In this document: in pieces, positions 1 to 11,632 of the stretch
Position numbering within the stretch: position 1 is the first letter of the stretch
Layout: every line of letters begins with the position of its first letter
Source: Antitrichia curtipendula
Lineage: Eukaryota; Streptophyta; Bryopsida; Hypnales; Leucodontaceae
NCBI GenBank assembly: GCA_951230915.1
Contig: OX579633.1
Coordinates: 50,482,029-50,546,028 of the forward strand
Reading direction: 5' to 3'
Length of the DNA stretch: 64,000 nucleotides
Made by a program: the position numbers and the translations under genes
Notes under the pieces: model-generated
The model's database searches: none
The model's input: the letters and a program-made list of their open reading frames with translations, nothing else
What the model was told of the DNA's origin: nothing

Positions 1-1120
1 AACTAGCATCCTCATTTTCCTCGTCCTCAGAATCATCATCCTCTTGTGCAATGCGATTCTTAGTCTTCACACCTGCATCTCTCTCCAATTCTTCTTCACT
101 CTCGTCACTATTCAAGTCAATTTCTTCGTCACTGTCCTCGTCCTCGTCGCTCTCTTCCTCAGCAGGCTCTAGGGTTTCAGGTCTAGCAATTTTTGACCCC
201 TTAACCTTATCTCCTACCTTATTCTCCAGCACAGTCTTGCTACATTCCGCTACTTTTCTCGAATCCTTCCCTTTGAGCTTCAGCTGTAGGTCAATTTCCT
301 CATCACTATCGTTTTCCTCATCGCTCTCTTCCTCAGCGAGCTCTAGAGTTCTAGGTTTAGCAATTTCTTTCCCCTTTACCTTATCTCGAAGCTTTTTATC
401 TGACACAGTCTTGCTAGTTTTCGCTAGTTTTCCCAAATTCTTCTCTTTGAGCTTCAGATATAGGTCAATTTCCTCATCACTATCATCTTCCTCATCGCTA
501 TCGTCTTCCTCGTCGCTCTCTTCAACAACAACAGGCTCTGTAGATTTAGGTCTAGCTAGTTTTGAACCCTGAAACTTAAACCCTAATTTTTGCCCTTGCA
601 GAGTTTTCCCCATTAATTTGCCCGAATCCTCCCCTTTCAGTTTCGGTTTCAGGTCAATTTCTTCATCACTATCGTCTTCCTCATCGCTCTCATTTACGGC
701 AAGTTTCGAAGGAGCGACAGGCCCTGGAAACTTAGATCTACCCAATTCTTTCCCCTTCCCTAATTTTTTGCCATTCACAATCTTGGCTACTACTGTCCCC
801 GAGTCCTTCCCTTTCGACTCGCGCGGCGCTTCACTCTTGCCATCGGGACCTCCGCCAGCGTCCTCGCCTTCGCCAACCTTGTAGTAGCGCTGCAACATGT
901 GCTTCTCCTTCTTCTTCTTGGCGCGTCCTCGTTTGTCCGCGCCCAGCGGATCAGAGAAATTCTTGTCCGAAAACATGTGGGAGAATCGCTTGTCAATCGA
1001 CACTTTGGTCTTGTTCTTCGGCATGCGCATGAAGCGTGGGTCGGTGTGCACCCTGGCAAACCGAGGGTCGGCTATGGCGGCCGGCGAAGGCCTGTCGCGC
1101 ACATCCTTGTCCTTCTTCAT
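1..1120 (-). CDS. ESF1: ESF1-like pre-rRNA-processing protein, N-terminal part (cut by window edge)
   Basis: The minus-strand frame is open from an ATG at 1118-1120 to the window edge, about 373 codons, with no stop. Near the N-terminus it reads ADPRFARVHTDPRFMRMP and then KTKVSIDKRFSHMFSDKNF, followed by DKRGRAKKKKEKHMLQRYY. These match the conserved N-terminus of eukaryotic ESF1, a nucleolar factor for 18S rRNA maturation and small-subunit assembly. The rest is a charged linker with four acidic blocks (SDEEDDSDEEIDL type) separated by lysine-rich spacers, repeating about every 58 residues. The family's C-terminal half, usually about 350 more residues, lies off the left edge. The start is the first ATG before the conserved block; a splice acceptor just upstream (TTTTGCAG near 1180) could mean a 5' UTR intron. 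Serine-rich plus-strand frames at 51-884 are the antisense of the acidic blocks. Family identity is fairly sure; gene completeness is unknown. Confidence 0.85.
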   Translation of the reverse strand, partial: MKKDKDVRDRPSPAAIADPRFARVHTDPRFMRMPKNKTKVSIDKRFSHMFSDKNFSDPLGADKRGRAKKKKEKHMLQRYYKVGEGEDAGGGPDGKSEAPRESKGKDSGTVVAKIVNGKKLGKGKELGRSKFPGPVAPSKLAVNESDEEDDSDEEIDLKPKLKGEDSGKLMGKTLQGQKLGFKFQGSKLARPKSTEPVVVEESDEEDDSDEEDDSDEEIDLYLKLKEKNLGKLAKTSKTVSDKKLRDKVKGKEIAKPRTLELAEEESDEENDSDEEIDLQLKLKGKDSRKVAECSKTVLENKVGDKVKGSKIARPETLEPAEEESDEDEDSDEEIDLNSDESEEELERDAGVKTKNRIAQEDDDSEDEENEDAS

Positions 1121-1568
1121 GATTCTAAAGCTATCGAACCAAAAACACTCTGCGAAAATCCTCCAACTCCTCGGCCTCCCTGCAAAACCAACAATTTGGA
1201 CAGACCCAGGACCCTTAAACCCTAAACCCTTCGAACAGGAGAACTGGGTACCCGCAGTCCTGGGGACTTGTTCAACTGGTGATTACCGGTGTAGAAGGTT
1301 AGTGTCAGAGCAGTGACGGACTTGTCCTGTAAGCGAGGTAGGGAATTAGTGTAGCCCCCAAAAAATTATTTTTTTTGGAAATTTGTACAGTAATAATAAT
1401 ATTTCATCCCGCACTAATTCAAAATAGTATGACTTTGGTATACTAGCGTCACTATCACTATTAGGATTGATCAATATACATGTGCTCGAGAAAGCAACTC
1501 TCATTTGAGTGTTCCTACACTTTCTACAATTATAATTGGTAGCTTTGGAAAAAAATTCAAAAATAGTA
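1121..1568. other. ESF1 upstream flank
   Basis: This stretch holds the presumed ESF1 promoter and leader, including the telo-box. From about 1350 it becomes AT-rich. I see no other gene and no clear TATA box. Confidence 0.5.
1217..1230 (+). promoter_or_regulatory. Telo-box (AAACCCTAA) in the ESF1 5' flank
   Basis: The sequence AAACCCTAAACCCT lies about 100 bp upstream of the ESF1 ATG. AAACCCTAA telo-boxes are known in plant promoters and 5' leaders of ribosomal-protein and ribosome-biogenesis genes, which fits an ESF1 gene. Function here is inferred from position and motif only. Confidence 0.5.
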
Positions 1569-2136
1569 CTCCCTCCGTCCCAAAATGATCTTCATGTTAG
1601 ACAAAATGTTGCGGATTAAGACTAAAAATAACATTTTTAAAGCCTGTTTTGCACTACATATGGAGTTTGGTGCACTCCTATTGCCTTTGAAACTTTGAAT
1701 TTTGAAGCCCTTTTTAAAGTGTAGTTTTGGATTATTGAAAAGTGAAATTTCTTGGGTATTTTCAAGGAGCACCAGTGGTTATTTAATTATTGAGTGTGAG
1801 GTCGTCATTTTGTGGGTAGTTAGTATAAGTCAAAGACCATATATGGACCTATATTTTGCCTCCCAAAACCTTCATCTCCTTCAATTAGATAATATTCAAA
1901 GAGATGCAAAAAATAAAAACAAAAAGTGTTGATTGACCCCTTCAACCATTTTATTTGTCTTTTGATTAGTGATTGCATAGATGGAGGGGGAACTATTGCT
2001 TGGAATTGTTTCGTTAGTCCTAGAGAACAACCAAAAGTTAAATTTGACCAATTTGTAGCTCACAAAGTACAACAGAAAGATCATTTTGGGACAAAAAATG
2101 AAGGCCAACAGGAAAAACATTTTGGGACGGAGGGAG
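1569..2136. mobile_element. Stowaway-like (Tc1/mariner) MITE
   Basis: The left end reads CTCCCTCCGTCCCAAAATG and the right end is its perfect 19-base reverse complement. TA dinucleotides flank both ends (1567-1568 and 2137-2138), the target duplication of Tc1/mariner elements. The CTCCCTCCGT start is the classic terminus of plant Stowaway MITEs. A second copy of the inner terminal motif (GTCCCAAAATGATCT as reverse complement) lies just inside the right end, near 2077-2092. No transposase frame is present; the short ORFs inside are not conserved. At 568 bp it is somewhat long for Stowaway. Confidence 0.85.
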
Positions 2137-2138
2137 TA

Positions 2139-2913
2139 TATTACTTACTTTCAAGATGAAAAATTACAATTTTGTAGCTGTTATCCATCACGGCCAATGG
2201 ACATAAACAAGGGTCATGATTAAATGAACTACTTTTTACATCAACTTTAATTACAATTTGAGTTATTTCGTTTCATTTTTGGTTTCTTGTTTATATGTAC
2301 AATTTTTCATCTAGTAAGTATAAGGATTTTAATTACAAAATTTCAAAATTCTTAAACCTCTATATGGATTTCTTTAACTGCATTTTTTTTTGGATTAAAA
2401 TCATTATGCAACTTTATACTCCAATATTTGAAAAAAATTCATAAATTTTGATGACTTATAATACACAAATTCTATAATTCATTGAAAATTGATGTCTAAA
2501 AAGATGATGGTAAGTATGATTTGGATTTTTGTTGAATAACTCAATTTGAGAAAAAATCCATAGATATTTGGATAAAGCATTTAAAATGACATACAAATGC
2601 TTGAATGATCAATCCAATGGTGTAAGTCTTACCATATTTTAGTATATAATTAGCATTCTATATGTCAAACTTGCTGCTCTATAAATGATTCCTAAAATAA
2701 AGCAATTTAAGAGTTAACCCCTAAGTGCTCTAGCATCCATATTCTAGATGATGAATAGAGTGCTTTAGGCCAATATTTCATCTAAAGCAATTCTTGAATC
2801 TTGAAAAGATGAACTTTTCTTTCTAAACAATTTGATGAAATTCATGTAAAATAATATATTCTTTCATTTATTTAAGCAAACTCATGCAAACAACTCCAAA
2901 ATGAATTCAAGCG
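2139..2913. other. AT-rich intergenic DNA with a TTAA-family repeat end
   Basis: No gene is visible. From 2714 the sequence starts TTAACCCCTAAGTGCTC and continues into a segment that recurs, diverged, at 40325-40420 and inverted at about 50958-51020. This looks like one end of a TTAA-flanked MITE; its partner end was not found. Confidence 0.5.
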
Positions 2914-2917
2914 TTAA

Positions 2918-4147
2918 CCCCAGAACGACCCTGCGATTTCGCATTCACGTGTGTCGCGGCAGAGAGGCATGCTTTGCAAAAAATTTAGAAATGTTAACAC
3001 GAGTATTCTGTTTGGTGCAACCGTACGGATGGGATGTAGGTTGTGCTTCGGTCCTATTGGAATTCCAATAGTACAGTTTATCAAGAAATGTAACTTTAGA
3101 TTCACCTACGGTATGGAGAGCAAGTGTGCCAGAACTTGCAGAGTTGCGCACTCTCATGCACTTAGAGGAAAGTTGTGGTTTGGGGGGGGGCCAAAATCGG
3201 AAAAAAAATTGGACAACTCTATAAGGTGTTCCTTGTTTAGCAAGTGCAAACAAAAAAAATTACGAGATTCGGAGGTACAATGTGGCATTGGCGACGCCAA
3301 AATAGAGGGTGCCAAACAGCGACAAAGCAAGGGAATCCAGCTCAACAATTTCGGAAAAAAAAAATATAATGACAAAGGGAAATTGCAACAGCTGCCGAGA
3401 AAGTCATGACCATCTTCCTCTGCTAGAAAAAAATGAAGCAAATCGGGTGGTGCATTTCACAAACAAATAGATTTGAACATTGGAGAAGCGTCTACCCTGA
3501 GAAGCTAAGGGTGGACGCGGCGGGTTGCATCCGTGGCTGCTCCGGATCGCTAACGCAGACAGGCGGGATCCTGCGTGGAGGACAAACCTATGACAACGGA
3601 ACAACACCAACAAGGCGGAAGGACTAACCACTTTTGGCGGGTATTGGAGACCGTTACGCAAGCTTCATGTTCAGGCTCCAAAGCATTGGCGACAACGGAA
3701 ACTATCGAAGACAATTCATGGCCTATAATCAAGGAAAATAACATTCCAAGCTAACTAAATAGGCATGTTTACAACAATCCAAATCATCATTCAAAAACAA
3801 AAGGCATCACATTCACTGGTGACTCAAAAATTGAATGGCAAAAACCACGAAGCCAACAAGTTCAAACGAGCCTAAAAGGCAGTTCCGATAATTCAATAGC
3901 AAAGTTCTTCAAAATTGAACTGACTACAAACTACTACAACTACAACTAATCAAAACGAAAGGGAGGGACCTCCGAAAGGAAAAGAACAGCTAACGCTAAG
4001 GAAAAACGAGCTTAGCCAAATTCAAAACTGGGATCCCGCCTTATAATCGTCATCACAGCTACTTGTGTCCTCCGCCACCGAGTGAAACATTGAAGCCACG
4101 CACCACTCCCTGAAGTGACGCTTCTGCCTCTACCCTGCAACAAAACG
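2918..4147. other. piggyBac element, region 3' of the transposase
   Basis: This is noncoding DNA between the left terminus and the transposase stop. It includes a run of nine G at about 3182-3190 and GC-rich stretches near 3490-3620. I recognise no gene in it. Confidence 0.5.
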
Positions 4148-4577
4148 TCACTTCAGAACTTTGGCTGCATGTTTGGGAATAGCGTAAACCTTCAAGTAGC
4201 ACTCTCCTTCACACATATAGGCTCCACTACAGCTTAGGCAATACCGGATCTGTTTGCGGCAACATGTAACACACTTCGCCCTCAATTTGGCGTGCCGCGC
4301 AGAGTAATGGAGACCCATGTCGTTGCGGTTGAAGCTTGCACCAGTATAACCCGGCCTCACTTCGGGATCATAGAGCTAGTTCGCTACCTCATAGTGAAAT
4401 GCTACACGGGACATCACCCGCTTCTGACTCGAAGCAAGGGCGTCAGCCTTGTAGAGAATGTAAGCATTCCCTAAACTTGTGTCAAGAACAAACAATAGCA
4501 ACCGGTGCCACCACTTGTGGCTGCGAAGTTGAGCAGTATACTCCATGCGGCATTGATCCACAAGATCAACACCACGC

Positions 4578-4580
4578 ATC
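4578..4580. repeat. CACTA target-site duplication, left copy (ATC)
   Basis: ATC precedes the left CACTA terminus and is repeated directly after the right terminus at 17982-17984. Both copies lie inside the piggyBac transposase codons between VVEYQRM and MRGVDLVDQ. Confidence 0.9.
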
Positions 4581-4649
4581 CACTATAAGAAAACTGACTT
4601 TTTGGAAATGTCACAGAAAACGAGAAAACGTGTTTTTTTTGACGGAACA

Positions 4650-5500
4650 ATAATCCGCGGTGACGTCTCCTAAAATCCGTCTAATTTGACGGGGTGAAAA
4701 CATGCGAAAATCTCAGAGGACGCATGAATTTGTAGCTCGTTTTCTCTAAAACGTGCGTTGAAACAATGTTTGAGAGGGTCCTCCGAGTTCGACATGTGGA
4801 GGGCAGTTCAGTGCCACGTAGGTGCCGAGTGGACGGTCATTGCCACGTAATTTTTTGGAGCATGCTGACCGCGTCTGACGTGTTCGATGACGTGGATGGC
4901 AAAAAATTCTGACGTGGCAGTTTCTGCACGTGACGTGGAAGTTGTTTTGAAGGTTTTGTGCACGTTAACCACTGTTGCGAATGACGTCCACTCGGACGCA
5001 ATCATGTTTTGGAAGACGTCTTCCGAGAGTAATTCTTCATTTATAAAGTCACGCAGAGTCACGACGTTGTGTTTCCGGAGACGTCTGTCTTAAGCACAGG
5101 AACGCGAGGATTTGGTGGACATCGTTGTGGATGACGTTTTTGTTGACGTGAATATGCATTACCAGTTGAATTTCTTACGGCACTAACGACAGCTTGTGCG
5201 AGTACTTCTTGTTTGCTCTCCGTTCCATTACATGTGCAGAGAAGTTGACATTGACGTCCGTGAACAACACATTGTCGAGAAGGACAACGTCTGGAACGAT
5301 GTACCAGAATGCTTTGTAGTCGACCTCCTCCGTCGTTGGACATGCAAGATGCTTATTCCAACAACGAGCTTGCTGGGAAGGGCGTCAAAATGAACGCCAT
5401 ACATGTTCAAAATGACATTTTCTGTGTAACACGTTCCATGCACGTAGCGGATGGTAGAATGTCGTTGACAACGACGTACATGGTTCGAAGAGCATCGGAC
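4650..5500. repeat. CACTA left subterminal region with dense GACGT/ACGTC motifs
   Basis: The motif recurs many times on both strands here, for example GTGACGTCTCC, CTGACGTGGCAG, GTGACGTGGAAG, GAAGACGTCTTCC and GGAGACGTCTGTC. The right end has the same motif at 17740-17890 (GCTGACGTGGC, TCCGACGTCAAAG). In En/Spm, repeated subterminal 12-mers bind TNPA; these are the likely equivalents. I see no gene between 4593 and 6818. Confidence 0.6.
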
Positions 5501-6818
5501 AGAAAATGAGGCCCCTCCTCCGAACATGATCGCAGACGCCTAGGACAACATACAGAATCGAACTACATGTTAAGAAGGATGTCACAGTGAACACTACTGG
5601 AAGCATATTGTCCATGACATGTCCAAAGAGACGTGCCCTGGAGTTTGGGAGGCTGCTCTCTGCTGCAGGGCATGTTCGAAGCAAAAACAGTACCGGAAAT
5701 ATATAGTTGCTACGGTAATTTGAGAATACCCACATCACATGTCCTTCCTGTAGGCTTCAGATTAAACAGTATTCACAGGTACCATACAAGATTGTGAGGA
5801 CAACACAACAAGAAATACAAACTTTGCCGTTTATTAAACAAAGGCAGTCAATCATTGTCCGGAGTCCAAAACTTTGCTTCTCCTCATCAGTACATAGACA
5901 TGTAACAAAGCAGCCACAGAAGCCATTGTCATGTTCACGTGGCCCCGTTCTGTGAGTGTTTTTCAGTGAAAACAAACGCTATACATTTCCGTAAGTCCTC
6001 AGTCACTTCCCAAAAAGCAATCCCTCCTGTACGTTTCGTGCGGACAGGCTACGCCGTTGCAGTGCAACATGTCACCAAACAAGGCCCGCTCGTCGTGACG
6101 TCTCATACAGCGTTCTGTTTCTCCTTTCACTTCTTACGAGGTGCATCTACTTTCTTTGCACCCACCGCCTACAACATTTCATCATTAGTACAAGAGCTTT
6201 CAATAAAGACGACGATGTTCATGAGCACGTCTTGCACGTCATCAGCTGTTCATTTCACTTTCAAGTGCCCACAAGTTCCATGTCATGTGTGGTTCACTTC
6301 AATTCCACGACACCACACCTTCCAAGTCATTTGCGATTCATTTCAAGCCTCTGCTGCAAGTTCACATTGTTCATGACTTTCAGAGAAGCGAATGACAAGA
6401 AGAGAGTGTTCTCACCTTCGAGGTTGCTGCGGGTTTAGGAAGAGTACTTGCCTTGCTCCCCCCTGCCTTGCTCGGCATTGCCTGCGGCTCTGCGGATGGT
6501 TGTGCAGACTTCGTTGTTGCCGCGCTTTTCCCCCCACGTCTAGGACACCCACCGGCATTTGTGACGGTAGTCACATCCAACTGCAATCCGAGAAATACAT
6601 AGCACTGTACGCTTATTTTTACAGAAAACAAGAGAAGGACAAAAGGACTGACACTTCCGATGTCATTGTCAGTGACACTTCTGATGTCTGCTTCAACAAA
6701 ACTGACGCAGACTTCGTGATAGCTCTGTTGTAGTGAATCTCCCTCCACGATTTGCGGGACTGACTTTTAGATTGAACAAACTGCCGTGGACCGATTCTTC
6801 ACTCTCTACGTTTTCTGT

Positions 6819-9434
6819 TCACATTCCTAAACAGGAGGAGAAGGTACAAAATTCAACCTCCGGTGGGGAAGGCAGTGCGTCGCTGGCCAGCATGGAGTAC
6901 ACATTCGCATCTTCAAACTCCTGCGTCGCAACATCGTCTCCGGTGACACCCTCAGCAATTTCATTATCGTGCTCGTCCCCTCCTCCTGCAATGTCTACGC
7001 TGACATCTCCCTCAACAGCTTCGTCGTCGAGGTTGACATTGGAGACGACAGCGGGCACTACTGGCGTGTCCACTTCAGCCACGACATACTGCGGCGCAGG
7101 TAGTAGCAACGGAGGAGCCAACATAGGCACTGCTGAATCCTGACGCAACGCAGTGCATGCTCCCGCTGTCATAGACGTCAGAGCCGACGTCTCCACTGCT
7201 TTTGCGGAATGACATGGCTCCGTCATGTCCTCAGACGCCGACACGTGTTTGGATCCCCTACCTTGCGTGAAGTCCTTCAGTAGCTGCTCCATTCGCTTAT
7301 GAGAGGCCTCCATGGTGTCGCCAAGATTTTTGACACTGCCCTCCAGGTTAGTCATCCGACATCGCATGGACTCCATGTCTCTAGCGTGATTAGGTCTGCC
7401 TCTGCGTTTCTCCTCTTGCAGTCGCTCAAGCTCCTTCGCCACTTCCGCGTCCACCACGTCAAATTCCGGAGGCTTATTGTTGAGCATGGTCTACAGAAGC
7501 ATACGGAACCACAATACAGAATAATGTCATTAGCCGCTGCAGTACAAGCAGATGTGCAGTACCTGCTGCACACGTACACGATTGATGTTGTACACATGGA
7601 CGTCACTTGTAACGTCCTGTGTTTAAGGAAATGTCCAATCAAACAATACAGCAATGTCTTCTCCTCTTTGTGTATTCAAGGAACTTATAAGTCTGGAAAT
7701 GACCTAACTCTCGACGGTCCTGATTTGCATAGAAGTAGAGACCTTCCTTAGAGAAATGGCCCGCATATGCTCAGATTTCTGCTGCGCTTCCTCCGTTGCC
7801 CGCATGGAAACCAATGTCTTCCAGTATTGGGGATTGAAATCTGCTGGTCTGCTGAAGCCCTTGTCGATCAATTTGTTAATTTTCCAGCGACTATTAATGA
7901 GGATCTTCGTTATTATGGGTTGCATCCACTTCTCACTAATCCTCTTACAATCGCCGACCACCTGCCAGTCTGCGTCCCTTAAAACAGAGTCAAATTTCGG
8001 ACTACGATCTTCAGGAAACGAATATATTAAAGCAGGGGTATCCTGCCATGAAGAAATACAAAATGACGTTGCCTTGCCTAGTGGGGTTGTCTGAAATCTG
8101 GTAATGAAAACGGATAACAGAATTTCCACATGGCAAATGCAAGAATACATTGGACATGTTTAACTTCAACAAAAGAAGTAAAACGAAGTCCTTGTGTGCG
8201 GACTTGTTTGCACTAACTTGCACTCAGTACGATCAGACTAAGAACTTCTCTTCTCCGCGGGAAAACGATGAACTCACCCGTGTATAGCCTCTTCAGCAAT
8301 CGTTTTCGCTGATGGCGTGGTTGACCTTCCCAACCCACAGTAGGGTCCAGGTCCTTGGCATACTTCTTCACGTCGTCGGCCAAGACGGACCTCATAGCAC
8401 CGTGAGGGTGTCCCATTTTGTCAACTTCCACCGGCTTCTTCATCGTCGTCGACGTTGCGCCATGACGTTTCTTGTGTGGCTGAAGTCTGTCAATCATGTC
8501 TTCTGTGCCGGCGTCGGAGTCCTCATTCGTGGACGCGGTCTCGTTTCCTTCACTGCGGAAAATTATCAAGTCAGTTTTTAGTACTGTAGTTCCGCACAGA
8601 CTGCCACACTACTTGGACAACGACTACTTCCTGTCAGTAAATGTCTTCGCCACTGCGGATTCAGGGCTACGTCACATAATTAGAATGTTCCATGCCCCAG
8701 AACTTCGGATCCCAAAAAAAAAAGGACACCGCGTGAACGGGGACGTCAACGGCAAACAGAGCAACGTCTCTGTGAACAGCCATTGGAACGCCGACATACA
8801 TTAAATTCATGTCAGTTTCCGTCCTCCACAGCATGCTACAATGAACAGAAACCCTATTACAGTGTCCTCGTGGTTGTTCACCGTGAAAGAAATGAATACC
8901 GCACACTGCCCCTACAAAACTGTAGAGCGTCTTCCAAGACGTCAGCCAAAACAATCTGACGTTCTCTTGGACGTCCCACATGACGGGACCAGTTTCAGGC
9001 AGGAAACGCAGACATCTGCTTTGACGTCACTGTGTTCTCCTAGACGTGGTCGCAAACACTGTCCGTGACGTCGCGTCCTTGCAAATCCATGAACAAAGCA
9101 AAAACTGAAACCTAAAGCGCTGCATAAGTTACCTCCGCGAATGCGACTTCGTCGTCGTCCCTACGCTTTGATCAACGTCTTCAGCTGCATCGTCATGCGA
9201 CAGCGACTCCACGGGTGATGACCGTCTCCGCTTCATCGGAGGCGACACAGACCGACGTGGCTTTCTTCCCCTCGACGGAGCGGCGCGGCGAGGATCCTCC
9301 CGCGACTTGGACCTGCGCTCCTCCTCGGCCCGCATGAACTTCGTCCCCGGCACCGTTTTATGTTCTTCAGAAGATGCACTCTCCCGCAACGGTGGCGGGC
9401 GGCGCTTCAACGAGCTCGGACGCTGGCGACCCAT
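6819..9434 (-). CDS. CACTA-encoded Transposase_24 / TNPA-like protein
   Basis: I read four exons with consistent GT-AG junctions and phases: 9133-9434, 8278-8552, 7743-8008 and 6819-7490, giving 504 residues without an internal stop. Exon 1 (residues 1-100) is strongly basic, rich in SR, RR and KR pairs, and may be a nuclear-targeting or DNA-binding segment. Exons 2 and 3 carry the part resembling the plant Ptta/En/Spm Transposase_24 family, with RISEKWMQPIITKILINSRW and FNPQYWKTLVSMRATEEAQQ. Exon 4 begins with a coiled-coil-like stretch (AEVAKELERLQEEKRR to ASHKRMEQLLKDF) and ends in an acidic, proline-rich tail. In En/Spm this protein binds subterminal repeats and helps transposition. Start choice and the last exon are uncertain: a basic segment at 6430-6580 could be an alternative 3' exon. 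Confidence 0.65.
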
Positions 9435-11632
9435 CTTCGGAAGCCTCCAAGTCAAAAACAACTCCTTCTTCTACAGTCCACAAAGCCCACCATAAACACA
9501 ATGACAACGTCCAATTGCAGTGCAACCCAGGCATGTGATGTCAATCCTCCGAGGTGCCCAAGTGCCTCGTACTTCCAGTATACAGAGCACCCACAAAATG
9601 CCGCAGAACCCAAGTCCGACAGCAGTTACGGCGGACCCTGCTGTGGCAGCGACACACTTGCACACACACTTCTTCACGACCTACACAAGTGACTAAGAGA
9701 GGACACATACAACGACAAGAAATTCAATACTCATATCTGTACGTTCAAATTCGTGAGTCCTCACAATGTGAGGGACCACGGCCGTGCTTGACAAATGCAG
9801 ACATGCTTGTCACTGCAATTCCACTACATGAGGGCACCGTAATTTTGGAAATCGCACTCAGCAATTTCTGAAGCGTACCGCTGCGGCGCACTCCTCGACA
9901 GTACACGACGAACGTGAATCACATACTTCGTGAAGGCATGGCAACAACTGCACTGAACTAAGCACCGACACAATGAGCGCGTTCTACAAAATGGAACAGA
10001 AATTGACGGCGGCCACGACGGGACTGCGAGTAATGAAGGCTGTCTGTGCGACCTATGACCGCGTGTGACCCTATGACCACGCAGGGGAAGGAAGCACGCC
10101 CGCGTCTCTCACGCGGCCGCATGCACTCTGAGGGACGCAGCGGCGCAAGCTGTGGTGGGTCACCGTAGGCGGAATTGTAGGCGCGGAGGACAAAATTTGA
10201 ATACGACTGTGCAGTTCAAATTACTTGTTGAGGCGCTGCTTCTGTCATTTCCTCCAGTGCTGGATGCAACGTCGGCGGCATTGGGGTTTCATCGTGCCTC
10301 TGCAATCTTGAACTCCTACAAATTTCTGCCACAGTAGCCGATTCCTTCCTCCGTTTCGCCTTCGAAGGCTTCATAGTTACCCCGGCCACCTCGGACACGA
10401 AATTCGTGAATGCCACTACGCCCTCGGATTCTTCCACAACCTCACCATGCGGCGCTGCGGATGTGTCTTGGAAGCGATGAATCCGGCTGCGCTCACTTGC
10501 GAGGGACGACATTGACACAGGGGTAAGATGAAAACAATTACTTCGCGAATGCACGTACTGTGCACATGTTAGGGTTGCTATCGTAGTGATGCACAACAGT
10601 GCAGTGGCTTTCCGTAGAAGGCAGAAGCACTGAACCTTCAAACACGTGGGACCTTTCTTTTGGTCTTGCACTGTCGTAGACTTTGTCGTGGAAGGTGTCC
10701 GGCCAGATGTCTAAAGGGACGTCGGACATGACGTTTGCACGTTGCAGCGAACGTTGCTTGAATACGTAAGTCCGTTAAAGAACGGTGGGCATCATGTACA
10801 ACTTTGACATCTTCAGAAATTAGTATTAGATTGTCGTGGAGGACAATAGAATTGAATGTTGTATCGTGTCAATGTACCGGTGCTGCTTCTCATCAGAGCG
10901 CCGTATTTTCCCTACAGAAACACTGCAACAGCGCATCGCATGTACAGAGGCCGTCTGCGAATGACTACAGCGACCAAAGCACTTTCTTCTAAAGTATCCA
11001 ATCGGCATGTCCAAATAAGCGTTTCCGGTCAATCCGAAGTGCTCGAGCTGTCTTGTTGAAACTTGGAGACTATGTTTCCCGTGGTACGTTCTCAGCATTT
11101 AAAAATCGCAGTTCTCCTAGACAAACACAGATAAGATTGACTTAGGTTGTGCACTGACTGAACCTTGCAGAATGTGGTGCCACATGCATCGTGAATGTTG
11201 CAGAGTTGCATCAGCAAACAATGCGCACACAGTCCGTCCTTATCATCGCTCCAACAATGTGAGGACGTTGTGGCAAACTGGAAGTGCACTGTCAAGACTC
11301 TGTGCGTGGAACAGAAATTGAAGTGCTCAGTACTTTGATGTTTGAAGGCACATTGTTGGGGTGATTTTCGAGGGAGCCTGTGCTGCATGAATTTGTGGTG
11401 ACATAGAATTTGGCACACGCACTGTCGTGCAGTTTTTCATATCATTTGAGAATATGCTTTGCAACTGTAGTGTCACATTCTGTCTAACAAGTTTTGCAGC
11501 AAATCTTTGCAGACGTTATGACTATTGGACTTCCGTAAGGCAAGGCACTGACAGAGACGGTGACGTTTTTGCAGACATTGTGACAGGCGGTACGTAACGT
11601 CTTCAAATCGGCATGCTGCATTGAAGGCACAC
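9435..11632. other. Divergent intergenic region of the CACTA element
   Basis: This 2.2-kb stretch lies between the starts of the two divergent CACTA genes and probably holds their promoters. A minus-strand open stretch at 10216-10671 reads MSSLASERSRIHRFQDTSAA and KPSKAKRRKESATVAEICRS. It is basic and could be a remnant exon or captured fragment, but I recognise no family. GACGT motifs occur here too. Confidence 0.4.

Noticed and set aside
51..884. Serine-rich plus-strand proteins at 51-572 and 618-884
   Set aside because: They are the antisense of the acidic ESF1 blocks (GAC/GAA/GAT codons read backwards) and carry no motif.
6733..7143. Plus-strand Ser/Thr-rich ORF
   Set aside because: It is the antisense shadow of exon 4 of the TNPA-like gene.
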